Source: Algoriphagus boritolerans DSM 17298 = JCM 18970 (GTDB lineage: Bacteria; Bacteroidota; Bacteroidia; Cytophagales; Cyclobacteriaceae). Taken from it: DNA of 64,000 nucleotides. This document shows positions 15,852 through 24,515 of this stretch, in pieces (position 1 is the stretch's first letter; each line of letters opens with the position of its first letter). The DNA lies in the NCBI RefSeq assembly GCF_900108085.1, contig NZ_FNVR01000009.1:62001-126000 (forward strand). Direction: 5' to 3'. Both the position numbers and the translations under genes were made by a program. The notes under the pieces were generated by a model, which had not been told where the DNA came from, searched no databases, and saw only the letters and a list, made by a program, of their open reading frames with translations.

Positions 15852-16871
15852 TTAAAGTAACTCAAACGATTTCCGCATCGCAAAGCTCTCCCTGATCCAA
15901 GCCGCCAATCTTGCACTTTGGGCAAAGTCCAAGGTTTGCTGCCCATCAGAATAGGCTTTCTCCGGAATTTCATGCGATTCGTACATGATTCCGTCAGCAC
16001 CTGACATCACCCCTGCCAAAGCCATCTGAGGCACATAGGATCGAATACCGATGCCATGCGAAGGATCTACGATCACAGGAAGATGGGATTTGGCTTTAAG
16101 GATCGGAATCGCATTCAGATCCAACGTATTTCTGGAAGCCCGCTCGTAGGTTCGGATGCCCCGCTCGCAGAGGATCAGCTTTTCATTTCCTCCGGAAAAG
16201 ACGTATTCAGCAGACTGAAGCAGTTCCTCAATGGTGCCGGAAATTCCCCGCTTGATCATTACCGCCTTATCAACCTTGCCGAGTTCGTCGAGTAAATTGA
16301 AATTCTGGGAATTTCGTGCGCCGACCTGATAGACATCCACGTAAGGATACATTTCTTCAATTTGAGAAGTCTGCATCACTTCGGTCACGATCTTGATCCC
16401 AGCAGCTGAGGCAATTTCATACCAGAGTTTTAATCCCTCCAACCCCAATCCTCGGAAGGCATACGGGCTGCTTCGTGGCTTGAATACGCCGCCTCGCATC
16501 ATTTTAATTCCGTTTTCGATGCAGTGAGCGACGACTTTCCGGATCTGCTCTTCCGTTTCGATGGAGCAAGGACCCGTGATGATGGCCATTTCTCCGTCTT
16601 TGATAAAGACTCCATCGCCGAGATCGACAGAAGTGGGTTTGGCCTTCCACTTTTTGGAAACCAGCTTGTACTCGTCAGACACAATATGAATGTCTTGAAT
16701 GCCGTCCATTTGGCCGATTTTACGGATGTCAAATTCATTCTTTCCGATGCCGATCAGGTAGTCTCCCAACTGGGTTTTGACCTCGGTAGTTTTGTAGCCG
16801 ATTTCATTGACCTGATTGATCAATTTTTCCTTTTGGAGGTCGGAAATATCGGGTTGAAGTTGGATAATCAT
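15852..16871 (-). CDS. aroF: 3-deoxy-7-phosphoheptulonate (DAHP) synthase, type I-beta
   Basis: A 339-residue cytosolic enzyme that condenses PEP and erythrose-4-phosphate at the entry to the shikimate pathway. Residues about 1-70 form the ferredoxin-like/ACT-type regulatory domain seen in Thermotoga-type enzymes (MIIQLQPDIS...). The catalytic barrel has GPCSIET, KPRSSPYAFRGLG, the metal-binding Cys and His region and VDPSHGIG. It is the last gene of the trp operon, so attenuation would also tune flux into the pathway. A 150-bp decayed copy of its 3' end lies at 14897-15050. Confidence 0.95.
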   Translation of the reverse strand: MIIQLQPDISDLQKEKLINQVNEIGYKTTEVKTQLGDYLIGIGKNEFDIRKIGQMDGIQDIHIVSDEYKLVSKKWKAKPTSVDLGDGVFIKDGEMAIITGPCSIETEEQIRKVVAHCIENGIKMMRGGVFKPRSSPYAFRGLGLEGLKLWYEIASAAGIKIVTEVMQTSQIEEMYPYVDVYQVGARNSQNFNLLDELGKVDKAVMIKRGISGTIEELLQSAEYVFSGGNEKLILCERGIRTYERASRNTLDLNAIPILKAKSHLPVIVDPSHGIGIRSYVPQMALAGVMSGADGIMYESHEIPEKAYSDGQQTLDFAQSARLAAWIRESFAMRKSFELL

Positions 16872-17046
16872 TTTGATTTACGATTTACGAAATGTGAATT
16901 ACGAGATTTTTGGTACACTTTGAGATTAAAGCAAATTTTGGGAAATCCCCCGACCCTTATTGAAAAGGTAGAGCAGGCTTTTTACTGATCTTTTTGACCT
17001 TAATCCATGAATCAACGCTTTACCAATAACCACTTACTGATAACTA
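16872..17046. repeat. Word-repeat linker between trpA and aroF
   Basis: The linker contains TTTGATTTACGATTTACGAA, GTGAATTACGAG and, at the trpA end, CCAATAACCACTTACTGATA followed by ACTATTAACTAATAACTG. The ATTTACG word matches the hisF-hisA linker. No gene or clear terminator is seen. Confidence 0.6.
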
Positions 17047-17820
17047 TTAACTAATAACTGATTTAATATAATCTTGAATATCTGCACTCAGATCCTTGGC
17101 CTCTTTTACTTTCTTGATAAAAGCCGAACCAATAATGGCTCCATGACTATAATTCGAGGCGGTCGTGAATGTTTCGGAATCTGAAATCCCAAAACCAATC
17201 AGCCTCGGATTCTTCAAGTTCATGGCCTTCACCCGCTCGAAATAGGCGATTTGTTCTTCACTGATTCCTGCACGGGCTCCGGTGATGCTGTGTGCCGAAA
17301 CCATGTAGATAAATCCGTTTGAGTTTTGGTCGATTTCCCGGATTCGCTTTTCAGAGGTCTGGGGAGAAATCAGAAAGGTATTGAACAAGCCGTATTCTTC
17401 GAAAAGAGCCTTAAACTCATCCTGATACTGCTGCATTGGGAGATCGGGAAGGATCAGGCCGTCGATGCCGACTTCTTTGCATTTTTTGCAAAAAGCCTCC
17501 ATTCCATACTGCATGATCGGATTGAGGTAACCCATCAGAACTACGGGAAGATGGATTTTGGCACGAAAACCTTTCAACTGCTCGAAAAGTTTCTTCAGAC
17601 TCATTCCATTTGCCAAAGCGATCATGTTACTGTCCTGAATCGTAGGCCCATCAGCAATCGGATCGGAATAAGGCACGCCAATCTCGATGATGTCTGCTCC
17701 TCCGGCCTGAATCGCCTCCATGATCGGTAGTGTATCCTCCAACTCCGGAAAACCCGCGGTGAAGTAGATCGAAAGCACCCGTTCTTTTTTGGTGTTGAAT
17801 AAGTATTGTATGCGATTCAT
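17047..17820 (-). CDS. trpA: Tryptophan synthase alpha subunit
   Basis: A 257-residue barrel that splits indole-3-glycerol phosphate to indole and glyceraldehyde-3-phosphate. The catalytic Glu lies in DIIEIGVPYSDPIADGPTIQ (about residue 48) and the catalytic Asp in the following SDP. GFGISDSE and the phosphate loop before IGSAFIKK are present. It acts as a complex with TrpB, encoded directly upstream across a 195-base repeat linker, so TrpA and TrpB are not translationally coupled here as they often are elsewhere. Confidence 0.97.
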   Translation of the reverse strand: MNRIQYLFNTKKERVLSIYFTAGFPELEDTLPIMEAIQAGGADIIEIGVPYSDPIADGPTIQDSNMIALANGMSLKKLFEQLKGFRAKIHLPVVLMGYLNPIMQYGMEAFCKKCKEVGIDGLILPDLPMQQYQDEFKALFEEYGLFNTFLISPQTSEKRIREIDQNSNGFIYMVSAHSITGARAGISEEQIAYFERVKAMNLKNPRLIGFGISDSETFTTASNYSHGAIIGSAFIKKVKEAKDLSADIQDYIKSVIS

Positions 17821-18015
17821 TTTCTTATTTGAAAGATTGGAAAATTGGAAAATTAAGTTGGAAGGGCGTAGCGAACTAAGGTTGGAAGGTATGTGACTTC
17901 GATATTCAGCATTCGATATTCGATATTCATTATTTTACTATCCTGGAAAATTGGAAGAAAATGAATTGAAATCCCTCAATACCTTGTATTTCCTAGTTCG
18001 TCCCTCGTACTTCCC
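17821..18015. repeat. Word-repeat linker between trpB and trpA carrying the hisA 18-mer
   Basis: An exact copy of TTGAAAGATTGGAAAATT is at 17829-17846, continuing as GGAAAATTAAGTTGGAAG. Further on are TTCGATATTCAGCATTCGAT and ATTCGATATTCATTATT, then TCGTCCCTCGTACTTCCCTC. Words of this kind recur in the his linkers. No gene is seen. Confidence 0.8.
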
Positions 18016-19194
18016 TCAATATCCTCCCCACTTAATATACGTCTCCAGATCCTTGTCTCCTCTTCCGGACAGGTTGATGACAATCACATCATCTTTTCGG
18101 TATTCGATCAAATTCAAAGCGTGAATGGCGTGAGCAGTTTCAATAGCGGGAATAATTCCTTCTGTCCGACTGAGCAAAATACCCGCCTTCATGGCGTCCT
18201 CATCCTCCACCGCGACAAACTCAGCTCTACCAATGTCAAACAAGTGCGCGTGAACCGGTCCGATTCCCGGATAATCCAAGCCTGCCGAAATGGAATGCGG
18301 CTCCACCACCTGGCCATCTTCTGTTTGCATCAAAATCGTCTTCGATCCATGCAAAATCCCCGGAGTACCCAGAACCGTTGTGGCAGCGGACTTTCCGGAA
18401 TTCACTCCCAATCCTGCCGCCTCGGCAGCAATCAGCCGAACTTCCGGGGTATTATAATAGTGGTAGAAAGCTCCCGCAGCATTAGATCCGCCACCCACGC
18501 AGGCGATGACCGCGTCGGGATTTTCACGCCCTTCCTTTTCCATCAACTGCCACTTGATCTCTTCGGAAATCACCGACTGAAATCTGGCAACCATTTCAGG
18601 ATAAGGATGCGGACCCACCACCGAACCGATGATGTAATGCGTATCGACTGGATTATTGATCCACTGACGCATGGCTTCGTTGGTGGCGTCTTTGAGTGTC
18701 TGCGAACCGGAAGTGGCCGGAACCACTTTAGCTCCAAGAATTTTCATCCGCTCCACGTTTGGCTTTTGGCGCTCGATGTCCAGCGAACCCATGTATACGG
18801 TGCAATCCATACCCATTAAGGCGCAAACAGTAGCCGTTGCCACACCATGCTGCCCGGCTCCGGTTTCGGCGATGATCCGCTTTTTCCCGAGCTTCTTTGC
18901 CAAAATGATTTGCCCGACCGTATTATTCACTTTGTGCGCTCCTGTGTGGCAAAGATCTTCCCGCTTGAGGTAAATTTTGGCTCCAAATTTCTCAGAAAGT
19001 CGTGAAGCAAAGTACAAGGGCGTCGGGCGACCTACAAAATCCCGCAGGAGCATCTGAAACTCAGTTTGATATTCCGGAGTGGCTATGATCGCTTCCCAAT
19101 TTTCCCTTAGCTCCTCAATATTTGGATGAAGCATCTCGGGGATGTATGCCCCGCCAAACTTTCCATAAAAGCCCTTTTCATCTACACGTATCAT
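18016..19194 (-). CDS. trpB: Tryptophan synthase beta subunit
   Basis: A 392-residue PLP enzyme that joins indole and serine to tryptophan. The Schiff-base Lys is in [14 protein letters not shown] (about residue 85) and the phosphate-binding loop in [10 protein letters not shown]. The cation and COMM-domain regions ([25 protein letters not shown]) are intact, and the length is canonical. It begins [20 protein letters not shown], as expected for TrpB1. Neighbours are trpF upstream and trpA downstream. Confidence 0.98.
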   Translation of the reverse strand: MIRVDEKGFYGKFGGAYIPEMLHPNIEELRENWEAIIATPEYQTEFQMLLRDFVGRPTPLYFASRLSEKFGAKIYLKREDLCHTGAHKVNNTVGQIILAKKLGKKRIIAETGAGQHGVATATVCALMGMDCTVYMGSLDIERQKPNVERMKILGAKVVPATSGSQTLKDATNEAMRQWINNPVDTHYIIGSVVGPHPYPEMVARFQSVISEEIKWQLMEKEGRENPDAVIACVGGGSNAAGAFYHYYNTPEVRLIAAEAAGLGVNSGKSAATTVLGTPGILHGSKTILMQTEDGQVVEPHSISAGLDYPGIGPVHAHLFDIGRAEFVAVEDEDAMKAGILLSRTEGIIPAIETAHAIHALNLIEYRKDDVIVINLSGRGDKDLETYIKWGGY

Positions 19195-19266
19195 GGCTGT
19201 GAGTTAATAGTTAAATGTTTAATGGTTAAGGGTTTTCAGTGTTCAAACCTTAGCCAAATCGGTACT

Positions 19267-19896
19267 CTAAATTTGAGTTAACTGCCTTTTAAAACGGGTT
19301 AACTTTTCAATATTTTTTAGACCCGGAGCATCTTCAAATTTCGAGTTGAGATCTACTCCTTGGAGTTGGGGGAGTCGCTCGCGCAAAGCCAAAACTTGGT
19401 CCACACTTTCATCATCCAACCCGCCACTCAGTAGGAAGCTTTTGTCGAAGGGATAAGTTTCCAAAATCTTCCAGTCAAATTTCCTTCCTGAGCCTCCATG
19501 AGTCGTCGTGGCGGTATCAAACAGAAATTTACTCACAAATGGCAGGTATCCCTCCAGACTTTTCCAATCGATCTCCGCTCCTACTGAAATCACTTTCCAA
19601 AGGGCACAATCGGTCTTTTCTGATAAACTTTTGACGAAGTCTGGGGATTCATTTCCATGAAGTTGAACAACTGAAAGCCGGAATTCCTTCACCTTTGTCA
19701 TGATTTCTTCCTCAGATTCATTGACAAAAACCCCGACTTTTTTGACCGGAGTATCTTTCAGTTCTGCAGCCTTTTCATCCGAAACAAAACGTGGTGACTT
19801 GGAATAAAAGATCAACCCCATCCAGTCCGGCTTCACCTTTGAAATCAGACTCCGGATATTATCCGGATCACGCATGCCGCAGACTTTGATCTCCAT
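19267..19896 (-). CDS. trpF: Phosphoribosylanthranilate isomerase
   Basis: A 209-residue (beta/alpha)8 barrel that performs the Amadori rearrangement of PRA to CdRP. The catalytic Cys is in EIKVCGMRDPDNI (about residue 6) and the general acid Asp is in KFLFDTATTTHGGSGRKFDW. GGLDDESV and GVDLNSKFEDAPGLKN supply the phosphate-binding site. The start codon overlaps the trpC stop by one base (TAATG), indicating translational coupling. Confidence 0.96.
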   Translation of the reverse strand: MEIKVCGMRDPDNIRSLISKVKPDWMGLIFYSKSPRFVSDEKAAELKDTPVKKVGVFVNESEEEIMTKVKEFRLSVVQLHGNESPDFVKSLSEKTDCALWKVISVGAEIDWKSLEGYLPFVSKFLFDTATTTHGGSGRKFDWKILETYPFDKSFLLSGGLDDESVDQVLALRERLPQLQGVDLNSKFEDAPGLKNIEKLTRFKRQLTQI

Positions 19897-20714
19897 TATG
19901 ATTTGCTCAGCTCGGTTGCGGCCAGAAGTTTTCGGTATTCTTTAATAAAATTGTAAGCTGCCTGATCAGGACGGGCTGATTTCATGAATCTTTCTCCTAT
20001 AAGAAATCCATCATATCCGGCTTTTTTGAGCTCAATCAAGGTTTTGGAATCAGAAATCCCGCTTTCGGAAACTTTCACAAAATTGGACGGAATCTGATTG
20101 ACCAAATCCAAAGAAGTGTCAAGTGAAACCTCAAAGGTCTTCAGGTTTCGATTGTTTACTCCAACCAGGTCGACGTTTTCGTTGAGGCTTTTTTCAAGCT
20201 CTTCTCTGTCATGCACTTCCAAGAGAACTTCCAAACCAAGACTTTTTGCAAAAGAAGCCAATTCTTTCAGTTTGGCAGGTTCCAAAGCCGCAGCGATCAA
20301 CAAAATGCAATCAGCTCCGATGGACTTAGCTTCTATGATTTGATATTCATCCACCACAAAGTCTTTCCTTAGAATTGGGCAGAAGTTGAATTTTCGAGCA
20401 GTTTTCAAGTCTTCATTGGTCCCTCCGAAATATTCCTTGTCAGTGAGGATCGATAATGCTGATGCGCCTGCCTGCATGTAGCCAATACTGACTTTTTCGA
20501 CGGAAGCTGACCCGTTGATCATTCCCTTGGAAGGAGATTTTCGCTTAAACTCGGCGATGATTCCTGACTTCTCAGGATTGGTCACATACTTTTTAATCGA
20601 GACCACTTTCCCTTCGAAATAAATGCTTTGCTCCAACAACTTCACAGGAAGTATGCTGCTTTTCTCGGCTACTTGGCGTCTTTTGTCCGCGATGATTTTT
20701 TCTAAAATATTCAT
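19896..20714 (-). CDS. trpC: Indole-3-glycerol phosphate synthase
   Basis: A 272-residue barrel that closes the indole ring from CdRP. Signature IIAEFKRKSPSKGMI contains the catalytic Lys and phosphate-binding residues. ILRKDFVVDEYQIIEAKSIG, VGVNNRNLKTFEV and SESGISD follow in family order. It is 8 bases downstream of trpD and overlaps trpF by one base, the tight core of the operon. Confidence 0.97.
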   Translation of the reverse strand: MNILEKIIADKRRQVAEKSSILPVKLLEQSIYFEGKVVSIKKYVTNPEKSGIIAEFKRKSPSKGMINGSASVEKVSIGYMQAGASALSILTDKEYFGGTNEDLKTARKFNFCPILRKDFVVDEYQIIEAKSIGADCILLIAAALEPAKLKELASFAKSLGLEVLLEVHDREELEKSLNENVDLVGVNNRNLKTFEVSLDTSLDLVNQIPSNFVKVSESGISDSKTLIELKKAGYDGFLIGERFMKSARPDQAAYNFIKEYRKLLAATELSKS

Positions 20715-20722
20715 TGATTTGA

Positions 20723-21733
20723 TTAAGCTAAAGAAACTGTGGTTTTTGGATTGACTAGACCTTGGAATACACGAAAAGCTTTTCCGCTAAGTAGAACTTC
20801 CTCAGCCTGAGCGACTGCATCATGGAAACTCAAGGTATCGCTTGCTGTCACCAGGGCCGCGGCGGCATTTGCAATCACTACTGAATTTTGACTTGGGGTC
20901 CCCTCACCTTTTAGGATGTGTTCAAATATTTTTGCAGACTCCTGGACCGTATCTCCGCCGGCAATACTGTCAGCTGATAATCTGCTCAGTCCAAGATTTT
21001 CAGGAATGAGCAACTTTTCACCTCGGTTTGAAATCATCTTAAACGGTCCGGTCAAGGATATCTCATCGTAGCCATCCAGCGAATGAAGAATAGAAAATTG
21101 ACCTTCCATTTCCTGATAGAGATACCCATACAGCCGGGCAAGTTCAAGACTAAATACGCCTACTAATTGTTTTTTGGGGAAGCTTGGATTCACCATTGGC
21201 CCAAGCATGTTGAAGAATGTTTTTACACCAAGCTCTTTACGGATTGGAGCGACATTTTTCATTGCCGGATGAAAAAGCGGTGCGTGCAGAAAGCAGATTC
21301 CTGCCTCATCCAAAGATCTGCGAATTTCACTGATGTCATTCGTAAAATCATAACCAAAGTACGCCAGAAGGTTGGATGAGCCACAGATTGAAGAAACACC
21401 TGTATTTCCATGCTTAGCAACATTTTGTCCTGCTCCCGCCACGATAAAGGATGCCAGTGTAGAAATATTGAAGGTGTCTTTGCCGTCTCCCCCTGTACCA
21501 CAGAGATCCATGGCATCGTATTCTTGGATCTCCACAGGAATACACAACTCCAACATTGCCTCACGAAATCCCTTTAGCTCCTCCACAGTAATACTACGCA
21601 TGAGATAGACGGTCATAAAAGCTGCGATCTGACTCGAATTGTACGAACCAGTAGCGAGGTTTTTCAACACGTCCCGTGCTTGATCCTGAGAGAGCGTTTT
21701 ATGTTCGATCAATTGGTTAAGAATTTCTTTCAT
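20723..21733 (-). CDS. trpD: Anthranilate phosphoribosyltransferase
   Basis: A 336-residue enzyme that transfers phosphoribose from PRPP to anthranilate. The PRPP-binding loop DLCGTGGDGKDTFNIST (about residues 77-93) and KHGNTGVSS are present, as is the anthranilate-site region NMLGPMVNP. N-terminal helices (MKEILNQLIEHKTLS) match the family. It is not fused to trpG, which lies 38 bases upstream. Confidence 0.97.
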   Translation of the reverse strand: MKEILNQLIEHKTLSQDQARDVLKNLATGSYNSSQIAAFMTVYLMRSITVEELKGFREAMLELCIPVEIQEYDAMDLCGTGGDGKDTFNISTLASFIVAGAGQNVAKHGNTGVSSICGSSNLLAYFGYDFTNDISEIRRSLDEAGICFLHAPLFHPAMKNVAPIRKELGVKTFFNMLGPMVNPSFPKKQLVGVFSLELARLYGYLYQEMEGQFSILHSLDGYDEISLTGPFKMISNRGEKLLIPENLGLSRLSADSIAGGDTVQESAKIFEHILKGEGTPSQNSVVIANAAAALVTASDTLSFHDAVAQAEEVLLSGKAFRVFQGLVNPKTTVSLA

Positions 21734-21771
21734 TGTAGGTGGGTGGGATGATCATAGATTAGAAATAGGTC

Positions 21772-22338
21772 TCAAGATTTCAGCCAGTTTTGCATGATTT
21801 TGACTCCGTTTTCGGTGAGGATACTTTCCGGGTGAAACTGGACACCTCTTACGTTAAGCTTCTTATGACGTACAGCCATGATCTGCTGATCAGGCGTTCT
21901 GGCGATTACTTCGAGATCAGGCGAAAGGGTGGATTCGTCGATGACCCAAGAATGATATCTTCCAATATTAAATGTATCTGGGATTCCTTCGAAAAGCAAG
22001 TCCTTTTGAATAGTCACATTGGAAGCCACCCCATGCAGCACTTCAGAAAGGTTGATTAAGCTACCTCCAAAAGCTTCACCGATTGCCTGATGTCCTAGGC
22101 AAACACCAAGGATTGATTTAGTTTCGGCATATTGCTTCAGCAATTCAGGCATGATCCCTGCTTCGGATGGAAGCCCGGGCCCTGGGGAAAGGATGATTTT
22201 ATCATATTGGTCTATATCCTCCAAACTGATTTTATCATTTCGAAAGACATCCATTTTAGTGCCGTACCCCAACTGACGCACGATGTACACCAGGTTATAA
22301 GTAAAGGAGTCGTAATTATCGAGGACGAGGATTTTCAT
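21772..22338 (-). CDS. trpG: Anthranilate synthase component II (glutamine amidotransferase)
   Basis: A 188-residue class I amidotransferase that feeds ammonia to TrpE. LSPGPGLPSEAG is the family marker, GVCLGHQAIGEAFGG holds the catalytic Cys, and GVQFHPESILT holds the His/Glu pair. It could also serve p-aminobenzoate synthesis (PabA), but its place in the trp operon points to TrpG. It is separated from trpE by an unrelated four-helix-bundle gene and two linkers. Confidence 0.96.
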   Translation of the reverse strand: MKILVLDNYDSFTYNLVYIVRQLGYGTKMDVFRNDKISLEDIDQYDKIILSPGPGLPSEAGIMPELLKQYAETKSILGVCLGHQAIGEAFGGSLINLSEVLHGVASNVTIQKDLLFEGIPDTFNIGRYHSWVIDESTLSPDLEVIARTPDQQIMAVRHKKLNVRGVQFHPESILTENGVKIMQNWLKS

Positions 22339-22484
22339 TTTTTTGGTTGTAAAGTGTCAAGGTCAGAAAGTTGGAAAGTTTTCCAAAGTCGGGCCTTGTT
22401 CAATAGGTTAGGTTTTACTCTTTAAGAATTTGAATTGTTGAAACCTTATTTTTTCAGGGATTAGCAAAATTTAAAACAGGCTTC

Positions 22485-22856
22485 TTATTTAATCTTTTTT
22501 GTTTTTAGATAGGTTACCAAAGCTTTGATTTGTCTGGAAAGTCCAATTAGCTCTTCCTTCAGGATCAGATATTTCTCTTCAGAAACCCGGTTTACTTTGA
22601 CAAGGAGTGCTAATTGGCTTCTTAACTCTCCGGCTGAACCTTTGGCATATCCAAGAAATTTGACAAACTGAACGCTATTGTTGTATTCAAAACCCTCTGC
22701 AATGTTGTTGGAAATAGAAACTGCACTGCCAATCAATTGGTCTCGAGACTTATAGTCATTTTTGAGCGGAGACTGATCAGAGATATTATAAATTTCCACA
22801 CCTATTTCTATTGCCTTTTGCCAAATAACCAACTCTTCAAAACTATTAACTTTCAT
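22485..22856 (-). CDS. Four-helix-bundle protein (23S rRNA IVS-encoded / bAvd-like family)
   Basis: A 123-residue protein starting MKVNSFEELVIWQKAIE, the hallmark N-terminus ('F-x-x-L-x-V-W-Q-K-A') of the four-helix-bundle family first seen in 23S rRNA intervening sequences. SRDQLIGSAVSISNNIAEGF and FLGYAKGSAGELRSQL follow. The protein is predicted to form a basic pentameric bundle that may bind nucleic acid; its physiological role is not established. It sits between trpE and trpG on the same strand, flanked by word-repeat linkers (22339-22484 and 22857-22939), and looks inserted into the operon. A longer frame to 22904 adds 16 acidic residues from linker DNA and is rejected. Confidence 0.88.
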   Translation of the reverse strand: MKVNSFEELVIWQKAIEIGVEIYNISDQSPLKNDYKSRDQLIGSAVSISNNIAEGFEYNNSVQFVKFLGYAKGSAGELRSQLALLVKVNRVSEEKYLILKEELIGLSRQIKALVTYLKTKKIK

Positions 22857-22939
22857 ATCAATGTCATTTAGGTCATATTCTAAGACAATCGACAAACTCT
22901 CCAAAACATTACAACTTTTACACTTTACAACCTTACAAC

Positions 22940-24352
22940 TTAAATCCCTTCCGCCGCTCGCAACGCCACTCGCAACGCCTCAAGTTTATTCGCCACCTCC
23001 TGCAGTTCAGAAGGAATCGAGCTTTTCGCTACGACCCCTGCCCCTGCCTGGAATCTGAGCTGATTATTTTCTGAGACAAATGATCGGATTAGAATGGCAT
23101 GATTGAAGTCTCCATTAAAGCCAAGATACCCGATCGCTCCGCCATAGAATTGCCTGCTGGTATTCTCCAATTCATCGATCAGTTCCATCGCACGGTACTT
23201 TGGCGCTCCGCTCAAAGTCCCAGCAGGAAAAGTGTCTGCTACGAGTTGAAGTGGATTGGCTCCTTCCGGAAGATGGCCGGTCACTTTCGAAACGAGATGA
23301 ATCACATGGGAGTAGAATTGAATTTCTTTGAAAACATCGACCTCCACCTTATCAGAGGATCTGGAAAGATCATTTCTGGCCAAATCCACCAACATCACAT
23401 GCTCAGAGTTTTCTTTGGGATCGTCGAAAAGCTTTTTGGCCAATTCCGCATCCTCGATATCATTACCGGTTCTCCGGAACGTACCTGCAATCGGGAAAAT
23501 GGTTGCCTTTTGGTTTTTGACCACAATCTGTGCTTCAGGTGAGCTTCCGAAAACTTTGAAGGATCCGTAATCGAAATAGAATAAATAAGGTGAGGGATTA
23601 ACAGAACGTAGCGCACGGTAGACATTGAATTCATCCCCTTTGAAGTCGGTAGTGAAGCGTCTTGAAAGCACAATCTGAAAGACATCACCACGAAAACAAT
23701 GCTCACGACCCTGATTGAGGATTTTGAGAAATTCCTCATCGGTATAATTGGATACTTCTTCGCCGATTTTTTTAAATGAATAGGCTGGAATATTCTTGTT
23801 ATTGAGCAAGGTCTCGATTTCATCCATGTATTCCGGTTGATCCGCTCCTGCGACACGATGCTCGAACAGGTGTAATTCATTTTTGTAATGATCGACTACA
23901 ATGATGTTTTGGTACATCGAATACTGCATCATCGGGGTCTCGTTCGGTTTGGTATTTTGAAGTTTGATGTCTTCAAAATAAGCCAAGGTATCGTACTGTA
24001 TGTATCCAAACAGTCCGTTGGAACTGAATTTAAAAGTATCAGAAGCCGGGTCAAATTTATTCCCAAAAGCTCTCAGGCAGTCCATCAATCGCTTTTTTTC
24101 GGAAACCTCATACTCCAAATCCTCACCAACTGGAAGTGTTTCTCTGACCTGCCCTGCATTGAAACTGAAAGTGGCAATGGGATTAAAACAGATAAACGAA
24201 TAGCTGTTTTCCTGGCCGTGGTAATCGGAGCTTTCCAGCAGAATCGGATTTGCAAACCGATCTCTAATCTGCAGGTAAATGCTCACCGGAGTGATCGTAT
24301 CCGCCAATCGCTTGCGGTAAGTAGTCAGAATCGGGAATTTTACGTGGCTCAT
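22940..24352 (-). CDS. trpE: Anthranilate synthase component I
   Basis: A 470-residue chorismate-binding enzyme. The N-terminal domain contains LLESSDYHGQENSYSFI, the LLES element of the tryptophan feedback site. The catalytic domain has YLFYFDYGSFKVFGSSPE, LVDLARNDLSR, FPAGTLSGAPK and GGAIGYLGFNGD. With TrpG it makes anthranilate from chorismate and glutamine. It is the first structural gene of the operon and is preceded by a leader peptide and attenuator, so it is likely controlled by transcription attenuation as well as by feedback inhibition. Confidence 0.98.
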   Translation of the reverse strand: MSHVKFPILTTYRKRLADTITPVSIYLQIRDRFANPILLESSDYHGQENSYSFICFNPIATFSFNAGQVRETLPVGEDLEYEVSEKKRLMDCLRAFGNKFDPASDTFKFSSNGLFGYIQYDTLAYFEDIKLQNTKPNETPMMQYSMYQNIIVVDHYKNELHLFEHRVAGADQPEYMDEIETLLNNKNIPAYSFKKIGEEVSNYTDEEFLKILNQGREHCFRGDVFQIVLSRRFTTDFKGDEFNVYRALRSVNPSPYLFYFDYGSFKVFGSSPEAQIVVKNQKATIFPIAGTFRRTGNDIEDAELAKKLFDDPKENSEHVMLVDLARNDLSRSSDKVEVDVFKEIQFYSHVIHLVSKVTGHLPEGANPLQLVADTFPAGTLSGAPKYRAMELIDELENTSRQFYGGAIGYLGFNGDFNHAILIRSFVSENNQLRFQAGAGVVAKSSIPSELQEVANKLEALRVALRAAEGI

Positions 24353-24375
24353 TTGGGGTTGATTTTTTGCATTAA

Positions 24376-24408
24376 AAAAGGCTTACCGGGAAATCCAGTA
24401 AGCCTTTT
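24376..24408 (-). terminator. trp attenuator terminator hairpin
   Basis: A perfect 11-bp stem AAAAGGCTTAC (24376-24386) / GTAAGCCTTTT (24398-24408), read on the minus strand with a following T run, lies 23 bases before the trpE start and 19 bases after the trpL stop. Upstream on the RNA, AAGCC-GTTGC (overlapping the end of the leader peptide) can pair with GCAAC and, across an 11-base bulge, with GGCTT, the first arm of this terminator. That is the competing antiterminator. A ribosome that reaches the leader stop codon would cover AAGCCGTTGC and leave the terminator free to form. Confidence 0.9.
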
Positions 24409-24427
24409 ACTATGTGTTGCACAAATT

Positions 24428-24505
24428 TTAGGCAACGGCTTTCTGAGCTTTCCCTTGGAAAGTTAAAAAAGACCACCACCAGTACATATTTGCGCTTGAT
24501 TTCAT
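24428..24505 (-). CDS. trpL: trp operon leader peptide
   Basis: A 25-residue frame starting MKSSANM, then Y followed by three consecutive Trp codons (TGG TGG TGG) at residues 9-11, then SFLTFQGKAQKAVA and TAA. It starts 11 bases downstream of a good Bacteroidota promoter, giving a very short 5' leader, and ends 19 bases before the terminator stem. The Trp run, the position and the mutually exclusive hairpins together identify it as an attenuator leader peptide, although it is too short for automatic gene calling. Confidence 0.92.
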   Translation of the reverse strand: MKSSANMYWWWSFLTFQGKAQKAVA

Positions 24506-24515
24506 ATTGTAGCCG

